From: Sparassis latifolia
Taxonomy: Eukaryota > Basidiomycota > Agaricomycetes > Polyporales > Sparassidaceae
Assembly: GCA_018466975.1 (NCBI GenBank)
Contig: JAENRS010000022.1
Span: forward strand, 248,001 to 312,000
Length of the DNA: 64,000 bases
Direction: 5' to 3'
In this document: positions 34,315 to 46,711 of the stretch, in pieces
Position numbering within the stretch: the stretch's first letter is position 1
Layout of the letters: each line of letters opens with the position of its first letter
Made by a program: the position numbers and the translations under genes
The notes under the pieces: generated by a model
The model's database searches: none
What the model saw: only the letters and a program-made list of their open reading frames with translations
What the model was told of the DNA's origin: nothing

Positions 34315-37300
34315 CTAGTGAGGCTCTGGCAGGAATTTGATGCTTCGCCAATACCCTACCCACTTCTCGGCATCGCTTGCTCCAAGTGGTGGTGACAAAA
34401 GACTGTCCATGAGCGTCTCGGACGCTCGGATTCCTTTATCGGATGCAACCTTTGGCAAGATGCCCATGCTTTCCATGCTTGTGCGCTGGTGCTGATCCAG
34501 GGACTGCAAACCACGGTATACGTCCATCAGTTTGAGTGCATATATTGTGGGGTCACCAGCTTGGTCGTTTGCTTTGGAATTGCGTGAGACGGTGGCAGTG
34601 TCGATCACAGAGCTCTGCAGTCGGGCCAACCATTCAGGGTACGGTACCAAGGGGACCTGAAGCATTGACGCTATCGGTTTCATGATGATGTCCCATGTTA
34701 CAGGACGTGGGTGTATGAGGTGGAGCGTCTCGGACATGGTGTTGCTCATGTCGATAATTGCTGCCGCAGCAATGTCTACGGGCAGCCAAGAGATGACCTG
34801 TTTCACCCTCCGTCAAAGCATGGCAAATGACAGCAATTTGAGCTAGCTCACATCGTCACCATCGGGTAGGCAGCCAACATGTACGCCGGACTGGACTAAG
34901 GCTGGCAACCAGTGAGTCGTGTCCCAAGCGCCATTGATGCTCCCTGTCAAAAGTCCGATCCGGATGACGTTGGTCCGTAATGACATCTTCTCCCCAGCTT
35001 CCTGGACTACTCGTTCCCCTATCCATTTAGACTCTAAATAGCCGGTCCGTGCAGCGACCTTGGCATCTAGGATAGGTGCCTCCGCACCATCCGGTAAGAC
35101 GCCGAAATCTGCGAGGAGATCAGATGTGCCGGGAAAACAGATCTCGTCTCACCTACATTGGTAGACAGCAATCGAACTGACGAATGATAGGGATGGTGGT
35201 GTCTCCAAACTCGAGTGAGTCGACAGGTCGAGTAGTCTACGTGTGCCCTTGATCAGGTCCTCAAAGCCGGCGAGTGGCGTTCCAAAGTCGACCTTCCAAG
35301 CTGTGCAGCTATAAGTAAAGGTAACTGGATATCGAGTGGTAGTACTAACCGTTGTGAATGATATGTGTAACTGACGACAAAAGCTACGGACGAGGTTAGT
35401 TATCCAGACGGCACGGAGATACGTTATATCTCCGACCTCGTTCACGATATCATGTGCGACACAGATACCGCAGACCGAGGACGCATGTCCAGCGTATATT
35501 TGGCAACCAACTCGTTCATAAGGTCGGCCTCGCTGCGTTCCCCCCTGAATTCTTGTTTCCCTACAGCTGACTGCAACAAAGATGCTGAGATCTTCCCTTG
35601 CAATCCGCGCAAGGACATGTTTGCCAATAGTTGGATCTGCGAGACTTCGACGAACGGACGGAGCACGAATGACAGTCTGGAAGCCGATAAGGAGTCCAGA
35701 CCGTACGACGTGAGTGGGACTTCGGGAGAGAAATCGTCGGGCGGGATGTTGAGCACTTTCTGAACCACCTCGGCAATCCCGTCTGCACGATCTGCAGTGG
35801 ACACAGGGGCAGTAGTCCACGTCGGAACGGCATGCTGACCGATTTTAGTCATTCCAAGGGTCCGATCCAAGGCTTCCCAATCCAAGTCGGGGATATATCG
35901 CTTGAAGCGCTGCCCGACAAGTTGCCTGTAGATCGCATCTTCAAGCCAGCAAATCATGTCTAGAAGGCATCACAATTAGGTTCAGTCGGCTCTTCAATAC
36001 GTGTAACTGACCTTCTGTGGACAATGCCCACTCCACGAGATGTTCGAAGCTGCCACTACCGGGATCATCTCCAACTGTCATCAACGAAGAATCCAGGATA
36101 CCCGGACAGATGAAGGAAAATGCGTTCGGTATACTGGACAGCGCTTCCTCCAGCGCAGTGTTAGATCTGAATAAAAATGAATATATCTGGTATAGACGAG
36201 ACATGGATATTGACGTACGCATCGTAGTTAGATTGGCCTTCTACACCGAAAAGTCCGGACGCGGAGGAGAAGGCAACCACAAAGTCGAGACTTTCAATAT
36301 CCATAGTGTCCTTCATGACGTTTAAAACACCCGATTTGGAAGCGAAGCTAGTTGAGAAACCGCCCTCGGTCAGATGCTGGAAGAGGCCGTCTGATAATGC
36401 CGCCGTCAAAATCATGCACCCCCCGAGTGGCCTGCGCAGGGAAGCAACGAGTGCTTGCATGGCGGCTACTGAGGTCGCGTCCACTGCCTCAAGTCGGATA
36501 TGCAGATGTTCCTGTTCTTTGAGATAACTGATCAGGCGTCGAGGACTTCGGTTCTTTGGGCTCTGCAGGCTTTTCGCCCTAGAACGAGACGTCAAGACGA
36601 TGTGGCGAGCACCTCTCTGGTTGCAAAACCTGTCAGACAGCCCCGTGATCACTGGACACCACCAAGCTTACCTCGTACATCGCTATGTGTGCGCCGAGGC
36701 TGCCAACTCCTCCGAGAAGCAAATATGTCTTCTCAGGATCGAATAGAGTACGCCGAGTAGGAACAACTGTTAAAGCACTGCTCTTGGGGGCGGTGGAAAT
36801 TACCTGGTGCATCCCTACGGCTATTGTGGACATGTGCTCCTCAATGAGATCAAGCGCACAACCGAGAGCATCGCCGAATCCACATGGATCATGCTCACGA
36901 ATGCCAATGAGTCCTGTCATAGCGTCATTAAGTCGTCCTGGTTTAAGTAGAGTCTTCAGCACCTGCTGATGCGGAAGGTCGGTGTAGCCTGAGATGACCA
37001 AGTCGAAACTTCCGCCATCCAAACATGCAAGATCAACGAGGCTGGCATCCTCCGTGGTTTGTGTGAATTTCACACCCTTCGTGGAATAGACGTAGCTGAC
37101 GTCTAATCCAATATTTGTATCGCAATGCGTAAGGAGAATGTGGAGCGATCGAAAGCGGTCAAGGTGATTGAAAGTACTAATTCCTGGCGCCACGATCGCG
37201 GTCGTGAATCCGGGTATGCAAGACGCAGCGGCGGGTCCAGAACGCGCTACGTGGTTAGAGATAGGACGAATTGACTCTGCGTCGATTGAAAGCTGTTGTC

Positions 37301-40300
37301 GCGAAACGTCTGCCGTCAGCCCCGCCACCAAAGATCCCCTTCTCATTTGGGCATCGTTGCTCTCGATGACGATACCGAGGAACCCTGAGATATCACCTCG
37401 CGCAGAAGAACATTGGACGGATACGTTAACATGATTCAGCGGGAGGCTATCTGCGATGCTTGAAGAGGTATTGTAAACGGATGGGCCTAATGGGGATAAG
37501 GGAAGCATCCGAGGAACCACAGGCTCGCCTTCTGAAGAGATCACGATCTCCATCTCATCTTGAATGTGGATCGGCAATCGTCTCAGTGAGTTCAATTGCA
37601 TCTCCTTGGTGTACCGCGCTGGAAATATGACCAGGCGAATATCCCACGAACGATATTCCCTCCTCAAGGTGCGAAACAACCCCACCGCTGAACCACCGTC
37701 TAAGCCCTCGCTAGCGAGAATCCATAGAGCCAACTTCTGGGTGACATCCAGCTGGCTCAGCTTCTGTTGCAATCCAATTTCACCACCAAACTCGTAATCA
37801 AAGACGAGAGAAGTCGATGGATCGAACAGTGCCTGGCCTGCTTCGTCATCCACTCGCGGATCAGGTTGACCTGCAGTGATGAAATGAGACCCAGAGGCCC
37901 CGTTGATGCAGTGAGCGCTAAATATCATAAACCTGGCCTGCTGAAGCAAACGAAGGTAGTGACTGAGCATATACTCCGAGAAAGACCACGAAGGAGGATC
38001 TTGCAGGAAATTATGGGACCGTCCATTTACGGCTTCGCCCACTAGCTCCGTCAAGACCAAGGTACCACCAGGAAGTAGGAGCCGGCTACAGGTTCGAGTG
38101 ACCGCCTCGAAGTTCATCTCCAGGCTCATCGAGTTGAGCATGATAATGAAGTCGAAGACATTGCTGCGGGGTGGGCGAGTCAAATCAGTGAGGTCGATTT
38201 CAACCACGCGTACAATGCCACTCCGAGAGTCTATAGCCACGAGCTCCGACTTCTGCGCATCGGTGATGGAAATCTCGAAGAAGAGGTCTGGGAGCTCCCG
38301 GAGAATGTTCTTGACTTCGCCGAACAATTCGTCTACTGCAAACAAACGATAAGATTCTCCTCGGCGAAATAAAGGCATGTCACATACCACTACTCATGAC
38401 TAAGAGGCGCACAACTTGTCTGGTCGGTCCAAGCGCAAGGATAGCATTCCGCAATGTCTGACTACTCTTCAGCAGGACATACTCTAATTCATCAGACACG
38501 GATTGAACGTCCTGCGGTAACGACAATCCGTCTTCCATAGAAAGATGCTTGAATCTGTGAGAATGATCAGCACAAGCCCTCCTTCAGAGACGTACTGACT
38601 CACTCAGTGACCTGAACCTCCACATCTCCTTTGATAGATATCCTTCTCTTGCTGAATTTATTATCGAGTACTTCTCTCAAGTCGGATAATAGAGTATGTG
38701 GTATAGTAGGTTGCAGAATGACGTCGAATGGTCGAGAGATATCAGGTAACGGGTTGATGCGGTGCTTAGCCATCTTGAACTGTTGCAACGTGCATAGACC
38801 CTTGCCAAAATCGTCCGCAAGTACGATGTTGTAGTACATTGAGTCTGGTACGACAGGTCATCAGTCTGCAATAACGGCGTGAGGATATAATAACCGACCC
38901 GGTGTCCACTGCGTTAGTTCGACGTGGGCATAGACATGCGCTGGGAAATATTTCGGCTGCTTGGGTTGATGCAGAACGACAGCCTCTACGAACGACGGGA
39001 GGTAGTAGACGTTCGGATTGAAATCTCCGTGGAAGGGTCTGTAAGTCATGATGTGAAAGCAGGCATCGAGAATTGCGGGGTGCAAAACGTAATTTCCTTC
39101 CCTGTGGACAGATGAGGAAAGATGTACGGCCCAGAGTGAAACTACGTACTGTGACAGCGTTTCATCCAGACCTCTGACAGAGACCAACGCCTCACCCGAG
39201 CCGAGGTACGCATTCGTTACACGCTGCAGATGAGGACCATACGACGAGAAGAACGACAATGAAGAGTAGAAATCTGCGCCATTGTGGTGAGCTTAATGTG
39301 CGCCAGGAAAGGGCTAACATACCAGTATCGACGTAGGTGTTGCATCGCCGGCGAATAGCAGAAATGTCTACAGTGTCGCAAGCACATGGCTCCTCAAAGG
39401 AGAGGTATCCATCGGCATGTAGAATCTCTGTCTGGTAATCAGATCGACATGATCAGCCACGCCGTCGATCCCTTCGACGATTAGAAGCCTTACCGTAGCC
39501 ATCTCGGTGCCCTTTCGAGCGTGAGATGATGACCTGCCGGAATTAACCGTCCAATAGCACCCATCAAGGTTAATGTCGACTTTGACAGGTGCTTCTGCGG
39601 ACAAGGATAGGATCGAACGAAGGTTAACGTTCATTAATGCTGAAGCTCCAAATTCGAGCGCCTGCCAAAAGCCCTTCTCAGGTGGGGTGGATCGCATCAA
39701 GAAGTCCATCGAGCACGCACCATTTCGAGGTAACCAGCCGCAGGCATGATCGGTTCACCTCTGATGAGATGCTCACCAAGAGTGGGATGAGTCTCTTTGT
39801 TCATCTTCAAGTACTTGTGGTTGATAGGACCCCTTCGTGAATCCATCTGCTTCGCATACCCGGCCGTATCTGGATACAGAGGGAACTGCTTCTTTGTGAA
39901 CGGATACGCAGGTAGCGGGACACCAAGTTCATAGCAAGCACGGGTGTTGAGCGACGTGAAGTCGACACAGTTATGGCCTGCAGCAGTCAGCTGACCACAA
40001 AAGTTCAGAATGTCGTTGTACTCAGACAATAGCTTCCCGCCTTTCGAGCGTCGAACTGTGCAGAGAACAGGGCACGACTGGTCAACCATAGACGACACAT
40101 ACGCCCAGAGCACTGGGCGCGGCGCATTCTCGATGAACGCCAAATTCTGAGATCTTCCAAGCGCTTCCATCGCCTGTGTAAATCGAACCTGGGAGCGCGT
40201 GCTGTCCCAGAAATACTGGGCGTCGAACGGTCAGAAGAAGCATTCCCCTGTGAATGTGGAGTACGTCGGAATCTGGGGTACATGGGGACCTGGATACCTG

Positions 40301-43000
40301 TCGAAGAGCTCTCGCAGGCCTCCACAGTACTCTTCGCGGCAAGCCTCCATCATCGACGAATGGATGGGCACTTTCGTCCGTATTCTGCGCCCAAATATGT
40401 CGCGAAGTCGCGCAAGCTCCAACACTCTATCGATCGCAGCATTCTGGCCTGCAATGGCGACTGCAGAGGGAGAATTGAAACAGGCAATCTCGACAATACT
40501 GTCAGGATCCTCAGCGCGATACTGAGCGAGAAGCTCGGACGCGTCGGAGGGGCCACAAGAAAGTGCAGCCATCGTCCCGCCCATACATTCCAAGGGCGAA
40601 AATACTCTTCCACGAAGGATAGCCAGTTCTATTGCCATCGCCTTCGACCCAGCGCCTGAGGCGTATAGTACTGCTGTTTCTCCTGCCGAATGCCCGAGGA
40701 CGATGTCGGGCTTGACGCCGAGACTGACGAGCAGGTCATACAGAGCGATCTGGAAGATCGCGAGAGAGGGTAAAATCAGGGATATTGGCCAAACATCCGA
40801 CATCTCTGGGGGCGGTGTTCCATCGAAGAGACCGTAATCTTCTCTGAGTGACTTTCCTGTGGCTTTCACGAAAACGCTGTCCATTTCCACCACGCTATGG
40901 GAAAAAACGGGGAACATTTCAAACAAGACGCGGCCCACTGCCAAAATCGTCATCTATGAGCGAAGAAGAACATTGTAGCTGACTTACTGTCTTTGTGCTG
41001 GGGACCCTGTCCGGAGAAAATCATCACGGTCGATCGCGACGCACGCGAACAGTGCTGCGGGTTAGAGAACACTGGAAAGCTCGACTGAGAACCTCCCATC
41101 ACCGCAAATGATCTCCACGTCATTTGCTTCGATCGCCGACCGAGGACAGTAGACAAAGCAGAGAGATCGATCTGATCTTGCTTCAGCAGGTCTTGAATTC
41201 CCTCCGCAACGGAAGAGGCACTCCGCGGCGACAGCCCGCAGGCCATGAGCAAGACAGGTCGGTCTGCGTTGGACGCGCTCTCGGCGCGCAAACGTACCGC
41301 TGTGGGAGGGCTTTGAATCACTGCATGGCCATTGGAGCCTCCAATACCAGAAGAAGCTATTGCGACCAAGCATCGGCCATTACGACGACAAGGTAGTTTT
41401 GTCGGTTCCGTCGGTACTCGAAGCTTGTACTCGTCCCAGTGTATAGCAGGGTTCAAGTTCGTGAGATTGACGTTCGGCGGAATAACGCCGTACTTGAACA
41501 TAGAAACCACCTTCGACAGAGACGCCAAGAACGCCACAATCTCGGTATGTCTTGATAGGACCGATTAATCAAGAGCGAACCAGGATGAGCAAAATGAACG
41601 CACCCGATGTTTCCCTTGACACTGCCAATTAATAGTTCTTCCTGTCTTCGGAAGTGTTCACCAATCCAATTAACTTCCGTTGGGTCTCCCTTTGCCGTTC
41701 CTAGTTTGTCACGTCCAGCTCTGCAGTTTTTCCACTTGCTGCATCTGTGACGAACCTGTAGCATGGGCTTCGACGTAGTCAACCTCCTGTGGCTCTCGGC
41801 GAGCACGCTTAAAAGCATGGATCATGACATCACGCTGCGACTCAGCAACTGGTGCAGAGGGTGGTGCTCCGGATCCGGTAGAATTGATGGCAGTGCCCAA
41901 TACCTACAGACGTAGTGAATACAGGCCATACAGCTTCGCGGCTGAGGCTTACCGTTGCATAAATACGATCGTGGTCATTCAAAGCCTGCTCGAGTGGCTT
42001 GATTACGATAGCTACACATCCCTCAGCTCTGGAGAATCTGTGCTGCATTAATGTGGCCCTAGGAGGAAGACAGTTGAGAATGCATACCCATCGGCAACTG
42101 AGTCAAATGGCTTGCATTTCCCATCTTTGGAGAGAACGCCGCCTTGACTATACATAATCCAGTCCAGGAAACTGATATGCAGGATGCTATGGGTAAGTAC
42201 AGTATGCAGATACATCTGCGCAACGGAATACAAATCACCGATGATTTAGTTGACATCCACCAACGACGGCGGCTTCACAATCCCCACTAAAGATAGCTTG
42301 CATGGCGAGGTGCAAGGCCGTTAGGGTCGAACTACAGGCAGTGTCTGTGGCGAGAGAAGGGCCGAGCAGGTCGAGGTGGTGAGAAATACGATTGGCAACC
42401 ATTGCCGGTAGACCAGAGAAAGCCCCTTTCGCGTCATACTCATCCTGGATAATGAATCAAGTTACGATATTCAAGCAGAGATAAAGAAATGAGGTGCTTA
42501 CTGGTTCACAAACGTTGGTTATCTGGTTGGAGACACCGGACGTGAAGCAGCCGATGTTTTTTGCTCTATAGTCAATCCCAGAGTCGAGGAGCGCGAGAAA
42601 GCAATTCTGGAGGAGCTTTCTCGTGCCAGGTGCCATATTATGAGCGTCTCGTGAAGATATGCCGAATTCGACGTTGTCAAACATCTCGATATCTTTCAAG
42701 AACGAACCTTGGTCCACGTGGATCTCAGCGGGACCGTTGCCCTTCCATCTACTGAAGCGTCAGCAGCACACTCAACAACACCAAAATATAGTTGCTCACG
42801 AATCTATATTGAAACGACTCGATGGCAGCCGCTCGTAAGATTGCTCTCGTGTCATTAAGAACTTGAAGAAAGATTCATGGTCAAGATTGTCTGTGGAGTA
42901 CGACCCACTGGGTAATTCGGCAGAAATACCGACCTGGGATTGTAAGCGTACGAACATCGTCATTTCGGACAGAACGTACTATAGCAACCTCTCCAGACAT
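34315..43000 (-). CDS. Iterative type I polyketide synthase (KS-AT-DH-psiMT-psiER-KR-ACP-R)
   Basis: Large multi-exon synthase that builds a polyketide from acyl-CoA units. Exon 1 is short (MSGEVAI, ATG at 42998-43000) and splices to VGISAELPSGSY. KS: DTACSST with the active Cys codon at 42334-42336, EAHATGT (spliced near 41725), KGNIGHTE; all intact. AT: FSGQGPQ and GHSAGE (about 40690). DH: HLIRGEPIMPAAGYLEM fits HxxxGxxxxP (about 39740), and LDACFH (about 39068) is the second motif. The methyltransferase region (38600-38000) lacks the glycine-rich SAM motif: VVRLLVMSS stands where it is expected. The ER-like region (about 37550-36780) shows no NADPH motif. KR: LLGGVGSLGAH, FSSASG and QSNYDA, apparently active. 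ACP: YGLDSLSAS with the carrier serine codon at 35691-35693. The C-terminal thioester-reductase part keeps HNAWKVDFG and YLESK but lacks its TGxTGxLG start. The product is unknown; reduced polyene-type chemistry is inferred from the KR/DH set. Confidence 0.88.
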
Positions 43001-43056
43001 GAGATACACTGTGAATATTTCGTTCGTAGGGATCTAAGTTCTGGCCTATCCCCGGC

Positions 43057-43064
43057 TCTTATAG
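43057..43064 (-). promoter_or_regulatory. TATA box of the PKS gene
   Basis: On the minus strand TATAAGAG lies about 57 bp upstream of the PKS start at 43000. It is preceded by a CTCTCTC pyrimidine run, typical of fungal core promoters. Confidence 0.5.
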
Positions 43065-44715
43065 AGAGAGCGCGAAATTACGAATGCCGTATTGAGTACT
43101 CACATTTTATTTCATAATTCCCTTTAGGTAGAATTCAACGTGCATCAGCAGTGCTGTGGTTCATGAGAGCAATCAGAGTGTTCTACAAACGAGAAGAGCG
43201 CCCACAAAATTGATGACTTTTTGAGATCCGATTAGTTCACGAGTCGCGGCTCCGACAGAATTCTAGTGGTATAGCTCGAGCACAGAGATATCGCAGGCTG
43301 TCCCGCGCTCCTCACTGAGTCACATATGAAAATTGACTCTCAGGACCTAGATGCCGCCGTGTCATTTAAACCAAGAAGATCTATCTCAACATTGCTGCGT
43401 TATACTCTTCAAGGTTACATGCTGGTGTAGTCAGCCAAGTATAGGCCAGTGGAAAAGACAATGGACAGAGCAATATGTGCCATTGCGAAGACACTTAGGC
43501 ACGTGCACACCACCTTAGTCAGTTTCGATGTCCGATCGTGCGGCCAATTTGGGTTTTAAAGTATACGAACGAGGAAGTATATTAGCGATTTTATCCTGCG
43601 GTATATGCTGGTCCAGAATGTACTACCTCCCCGGTGGCAGATCGAGGTAATGGAAGCAAGCAGGAAAAGTAGTCCGCGGTCCGAACGCAACGCCCTCGAT
43701 ATATTTATTCTGTAAGTGACCACATCACCTGAGCTCAGATCGAATGGGTGCGATTTGAATGCAGGCACTGAGGCAGCAAACTTGCTAATTGCACATCGTA
43801 CCACAGACATTTCTGCAGAGCAACCTCACAGAATGGTCGGAATGACCGAATCTCAATATTTCCTCTCAATATTGCCTCAAGCCATTGAATTGGGACATCC
43901 GGTGACTCGTCAGTCCCACTTTGTGGAAATCATGATGATATCTCACTAAGCCAAGTTTAGCACTGCAGCACCAAGTTCTGCGAGTCCCGCAACCTTCGGC
44001 AGTAATTCGATGGTTCTTGCTGCGGAACCCATTCATGGGTAATGGGCGCTCATCAATACACTAGAAGAAACGAGCCTTTCAGAATTGACCGGGATAAGTT
44101 TTGGTACACCACAAAGATGTGGACGGATGAAGCATCAGATTTCCAGCGTACGTTTCGATGACTACCAGTGGCATATCATCCAGTATCCATCGTCTGATTT
44201 AACTTTGGACACTGCCAAGATGCATGTTCCGGAATATATCAACAGGTTGGTCCATATGGATAGTTATGTGTTCCTGACCAATACTAAATTTATAACTCTC
44301 CGGCCGCCTAGAACCCAGCCCTGATACCCACTGGTATTCATCGGAGGAGCTTTCAAACAGTTCGTTCTCACCGCCCAAGATTAGGCTTTTCGAAGTTAGA
44401 CGGAGGCGTTTGTTGTATCTATATGTTCTCTACGGTAAGTACTGCATTTGATAAGGAAGTGCTCGAACCAGCCCTGTCGGATGGTAGAATGGAAGCCTTG
44501 TTCAGCGCTGACACCATAGTCTCTTGTGCCAGGGCATAGGAGCTGTGTGTGATTGCCACAGGGTCGAACATGAATAGCCATGCCGTAATTATCATCTTTA
44601 TGGGATTGGCTCGGTAAATTATTGCCAAAGGGTTCTCTAGCTCAGTTCGAAGACTTGTCTCCATCCTCCAGGAGCAATTTTCCCATACGCCCATTGGCAT
44701 ATACAGCATTTTGAT
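43065..44715. other. Region between the PKS and the transporter relic
   Basis: No recognised gene. Plus-strand frames 43716-43949 and 44085-44324 and minus-strand frames 43556-43810 and 44396-44709 are short and match no family. The PKS upstream control region is included. Confidence 0.45.
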
Positions 44716-45435
44716 TTATTTCAGCTCTCGCATTGATCTAGATGGCCTGTGGCTGCACATAAGCTCTAGGAAACTCTGCTCCCTAGTACAGTGGCATATC
44801 AAGTTCAAAGGGGCACAGGATGCATAATGATGTAGTGCATGTAGAATAGTATGAATAACATTGTAACTGCAACCCGGCTGGTCCTTGACTAGCAGATTTC
44901 TATCAACGATGAACCTTGCGACCAACAAGATCATACTACCGGCGAGCAAGGTGACATCCATGTAATCATTGTAGTGAAATTCTCCATGCGCATGCATCAG
45001 GTGCATACCGACAATGGTAGAACCAACAGGATTACTGCAAAATGCAGGGCAGCTTAAGTTAGTGGCTTCCTACCGATCTGAGGAGATGACAACTCACGGG
45101 AACGACAGAATACTGTAGGCCAACCCAATCCTCGTTCCAATTTGCTCTATGGGGAAGATTGGGGTGATGCATGGGGTGGTGAGGGAGATGAATGCAGCAG
45201 AAAAGAAGCTGTATATGGCCGAATATGCGACGAGGCCTTGCATGTGTATCTGGGTGAGCCAGAGCACGAGCGTGAAGAGGCTGGAGGAAACAGAAAAAAA
45301 GGAGATATAGGTTGTATCTTCACATTAAATCTACTGAAATATGCGGGACAATATGGCCGAAGATGTTGCCCACACTCACGATGGAGAGGATGTCAAAGGC
45401 ATGTGCCTCGCTGATCTCATGCGACTCAGCAAATT
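44716..45435 (-). pseudogene. 5'-truncated MFS transporter relic (monocarboxylate-transporter type)
   Basis: Only the second half of an MFS permease can be found. Segments in order on the minus strand: SEAHAFDILSIVSVGNIFGH (about 45405-45350); then, after a possible intron, LFTLVLWLTQIHMQGLVAYS and FFSAAFISLTTPCITPIFP with IGTRIGLAYSILSF (about 45280-45098). After a spliceable intron NPVGSTIVG (45033-45007) is followed by VTLLAGSMILLVARFIVDR (about 44960-44905). These match the C-terminal membrane helices of MCT-like transporters. The first six helices are absent from upstream DNA, and the frame breaks near 45430. Such transporters are often linked to secondary-metabolite genes, so this may be a lost exporter of the PKS locus. 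Confidence 0.65.
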
Positions 45436-46711
45436 AGATGATGCAAAAAAGGGAACAAACAGGTCTGTCAGTTTCACCTCAGTCAGTCATGCGTATGACC
45501 GAAGGTGGGACACAGACGGACCAAAAACAAGCTACTCTGGCACCTAGGAACACGTAGAGAGCTGGGGGCCGGATAGCAAATCTGGAGGCTCCCAAACGTG
45601 CTCATCTGGTGAAAAGCGCAAATAATGCGCCGACCAGCCTAGACCATCTTCTTTAAACCCTGGAGAAGGTCCAGCCTGAGGTGGTCCAGATTCGGGTTCA
45701 GGGACTTGGAGTACGACGTACATGACTGCTTTGGGGATAGACCTCGCAGTCTCTGCTTGTGTAAGCAACTGCGCCTCGGGCTACGAGTAGAAGAGGATAG
45801 AAATTGGCTTAACTACATAGAAGCCTGTTGAGCTCCTTATATACTGTAAACTAAAAGACTAGAAACTACCAGACTGTTCTCGAGACATTGTCCTTACTAA
45901 TCCTAACCCTACGGACCTTTCCCGGACCTTTCCGTAGATGCCAGATTGCTAATCTGCACCTCCAACAGCTTGCTGCGCTTCCGATATATTGTAAACAGAC
46001 TCTACGAAAGACTGAGGCAAAAACACTCAAGCCTCACCCTACTACTCCAGAGCGTGGGACGCGCATGTCCATTGGTCGGGTCAGTAAAGTGCCATGCATA
46101 ATGGCCAGATGGGCGCTGGCAAGTATGTTGTTGAGAGAGGCCATTCTCAGACACTGCAGTGTGATGCTAATCCCTGCCCGGGCCGAGCACCAGGGCCTTA
46201 TGGATATTAAATAAATGATGTGATCGGGAGATCGGTTCATTCTTCACCCACCAATGCGATTGTTCGGGTTCGATTGGAACCCAATGGCTCCCTAGTCTAA
46301 CGTGCGTACCGTTCACCTTAGCCGCAAGTGTTGCATCTATCTTCCAAGTGTTCCATCATACTACTGGTCCCCATAAAAAGATGGTGAGTTGAAACTAAGT
46401 CCGCCGACTAAACCGAAATTATCGCATCGGAGTGTTGACATCTGTTTCGAGTCATTGAGGCAGGTGGGACCAGGCTGTTATTCGTTCTGATCCCAGGTAG
46501 CTGTGACTTGTGACCGAGGAGCATAAACCGTGTGGAAATTTCTCATTGTGGAATTGAGGTTACCAATTTATTCCATGGGCATTTTATGCATCATTGGACT
46601 AGAGTTGGCGCTGTTACCTTCCCAGACGCGCGAGTGTGGTACTACTTATCATACGCTCGCAATGGTTCCACAAGGATCCCACATCCATCTGTGCGCAAGC
46701 CTCTCTTAGCC
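45436..46711. other. Spacer upstream of membrane protein 1
   Basis: No recognised gene. The minus-strand frame 45544-45768 (proline-rich, EPESGPPQAGPSPGFKEDG) and frames at 45888-46240 have no family. An imperfect hairpin with arms GGGTTC/GAACCC sits at about 46256. The end of the region should hold the membrane-protein promoter. Confidence 0.45.

Noticed and set aside
35149..35820. 223-codon alternative frame over the PKS ACP/R junction
   Set aside because: The ACP motif and R-domain blocks lie in other frames joined by clear introns. This frame only picks up part of the HNAWKVDFG exon.
41709..41780. KS histidine motif apparently mutated to EAHATGSS
   Set aside because: That reading runs into an intron. 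Splicing GTTCGT...ACTAG restores EAHATGT followed by AKGDPTEVNW.
46245..46275. GGGTTCGATTGGAACCC, resembling a tRNA T-arm
   Set aside because: No acceptor, D or anticodon arms can be folded around it, and the loop does not have the TTCRANN form.
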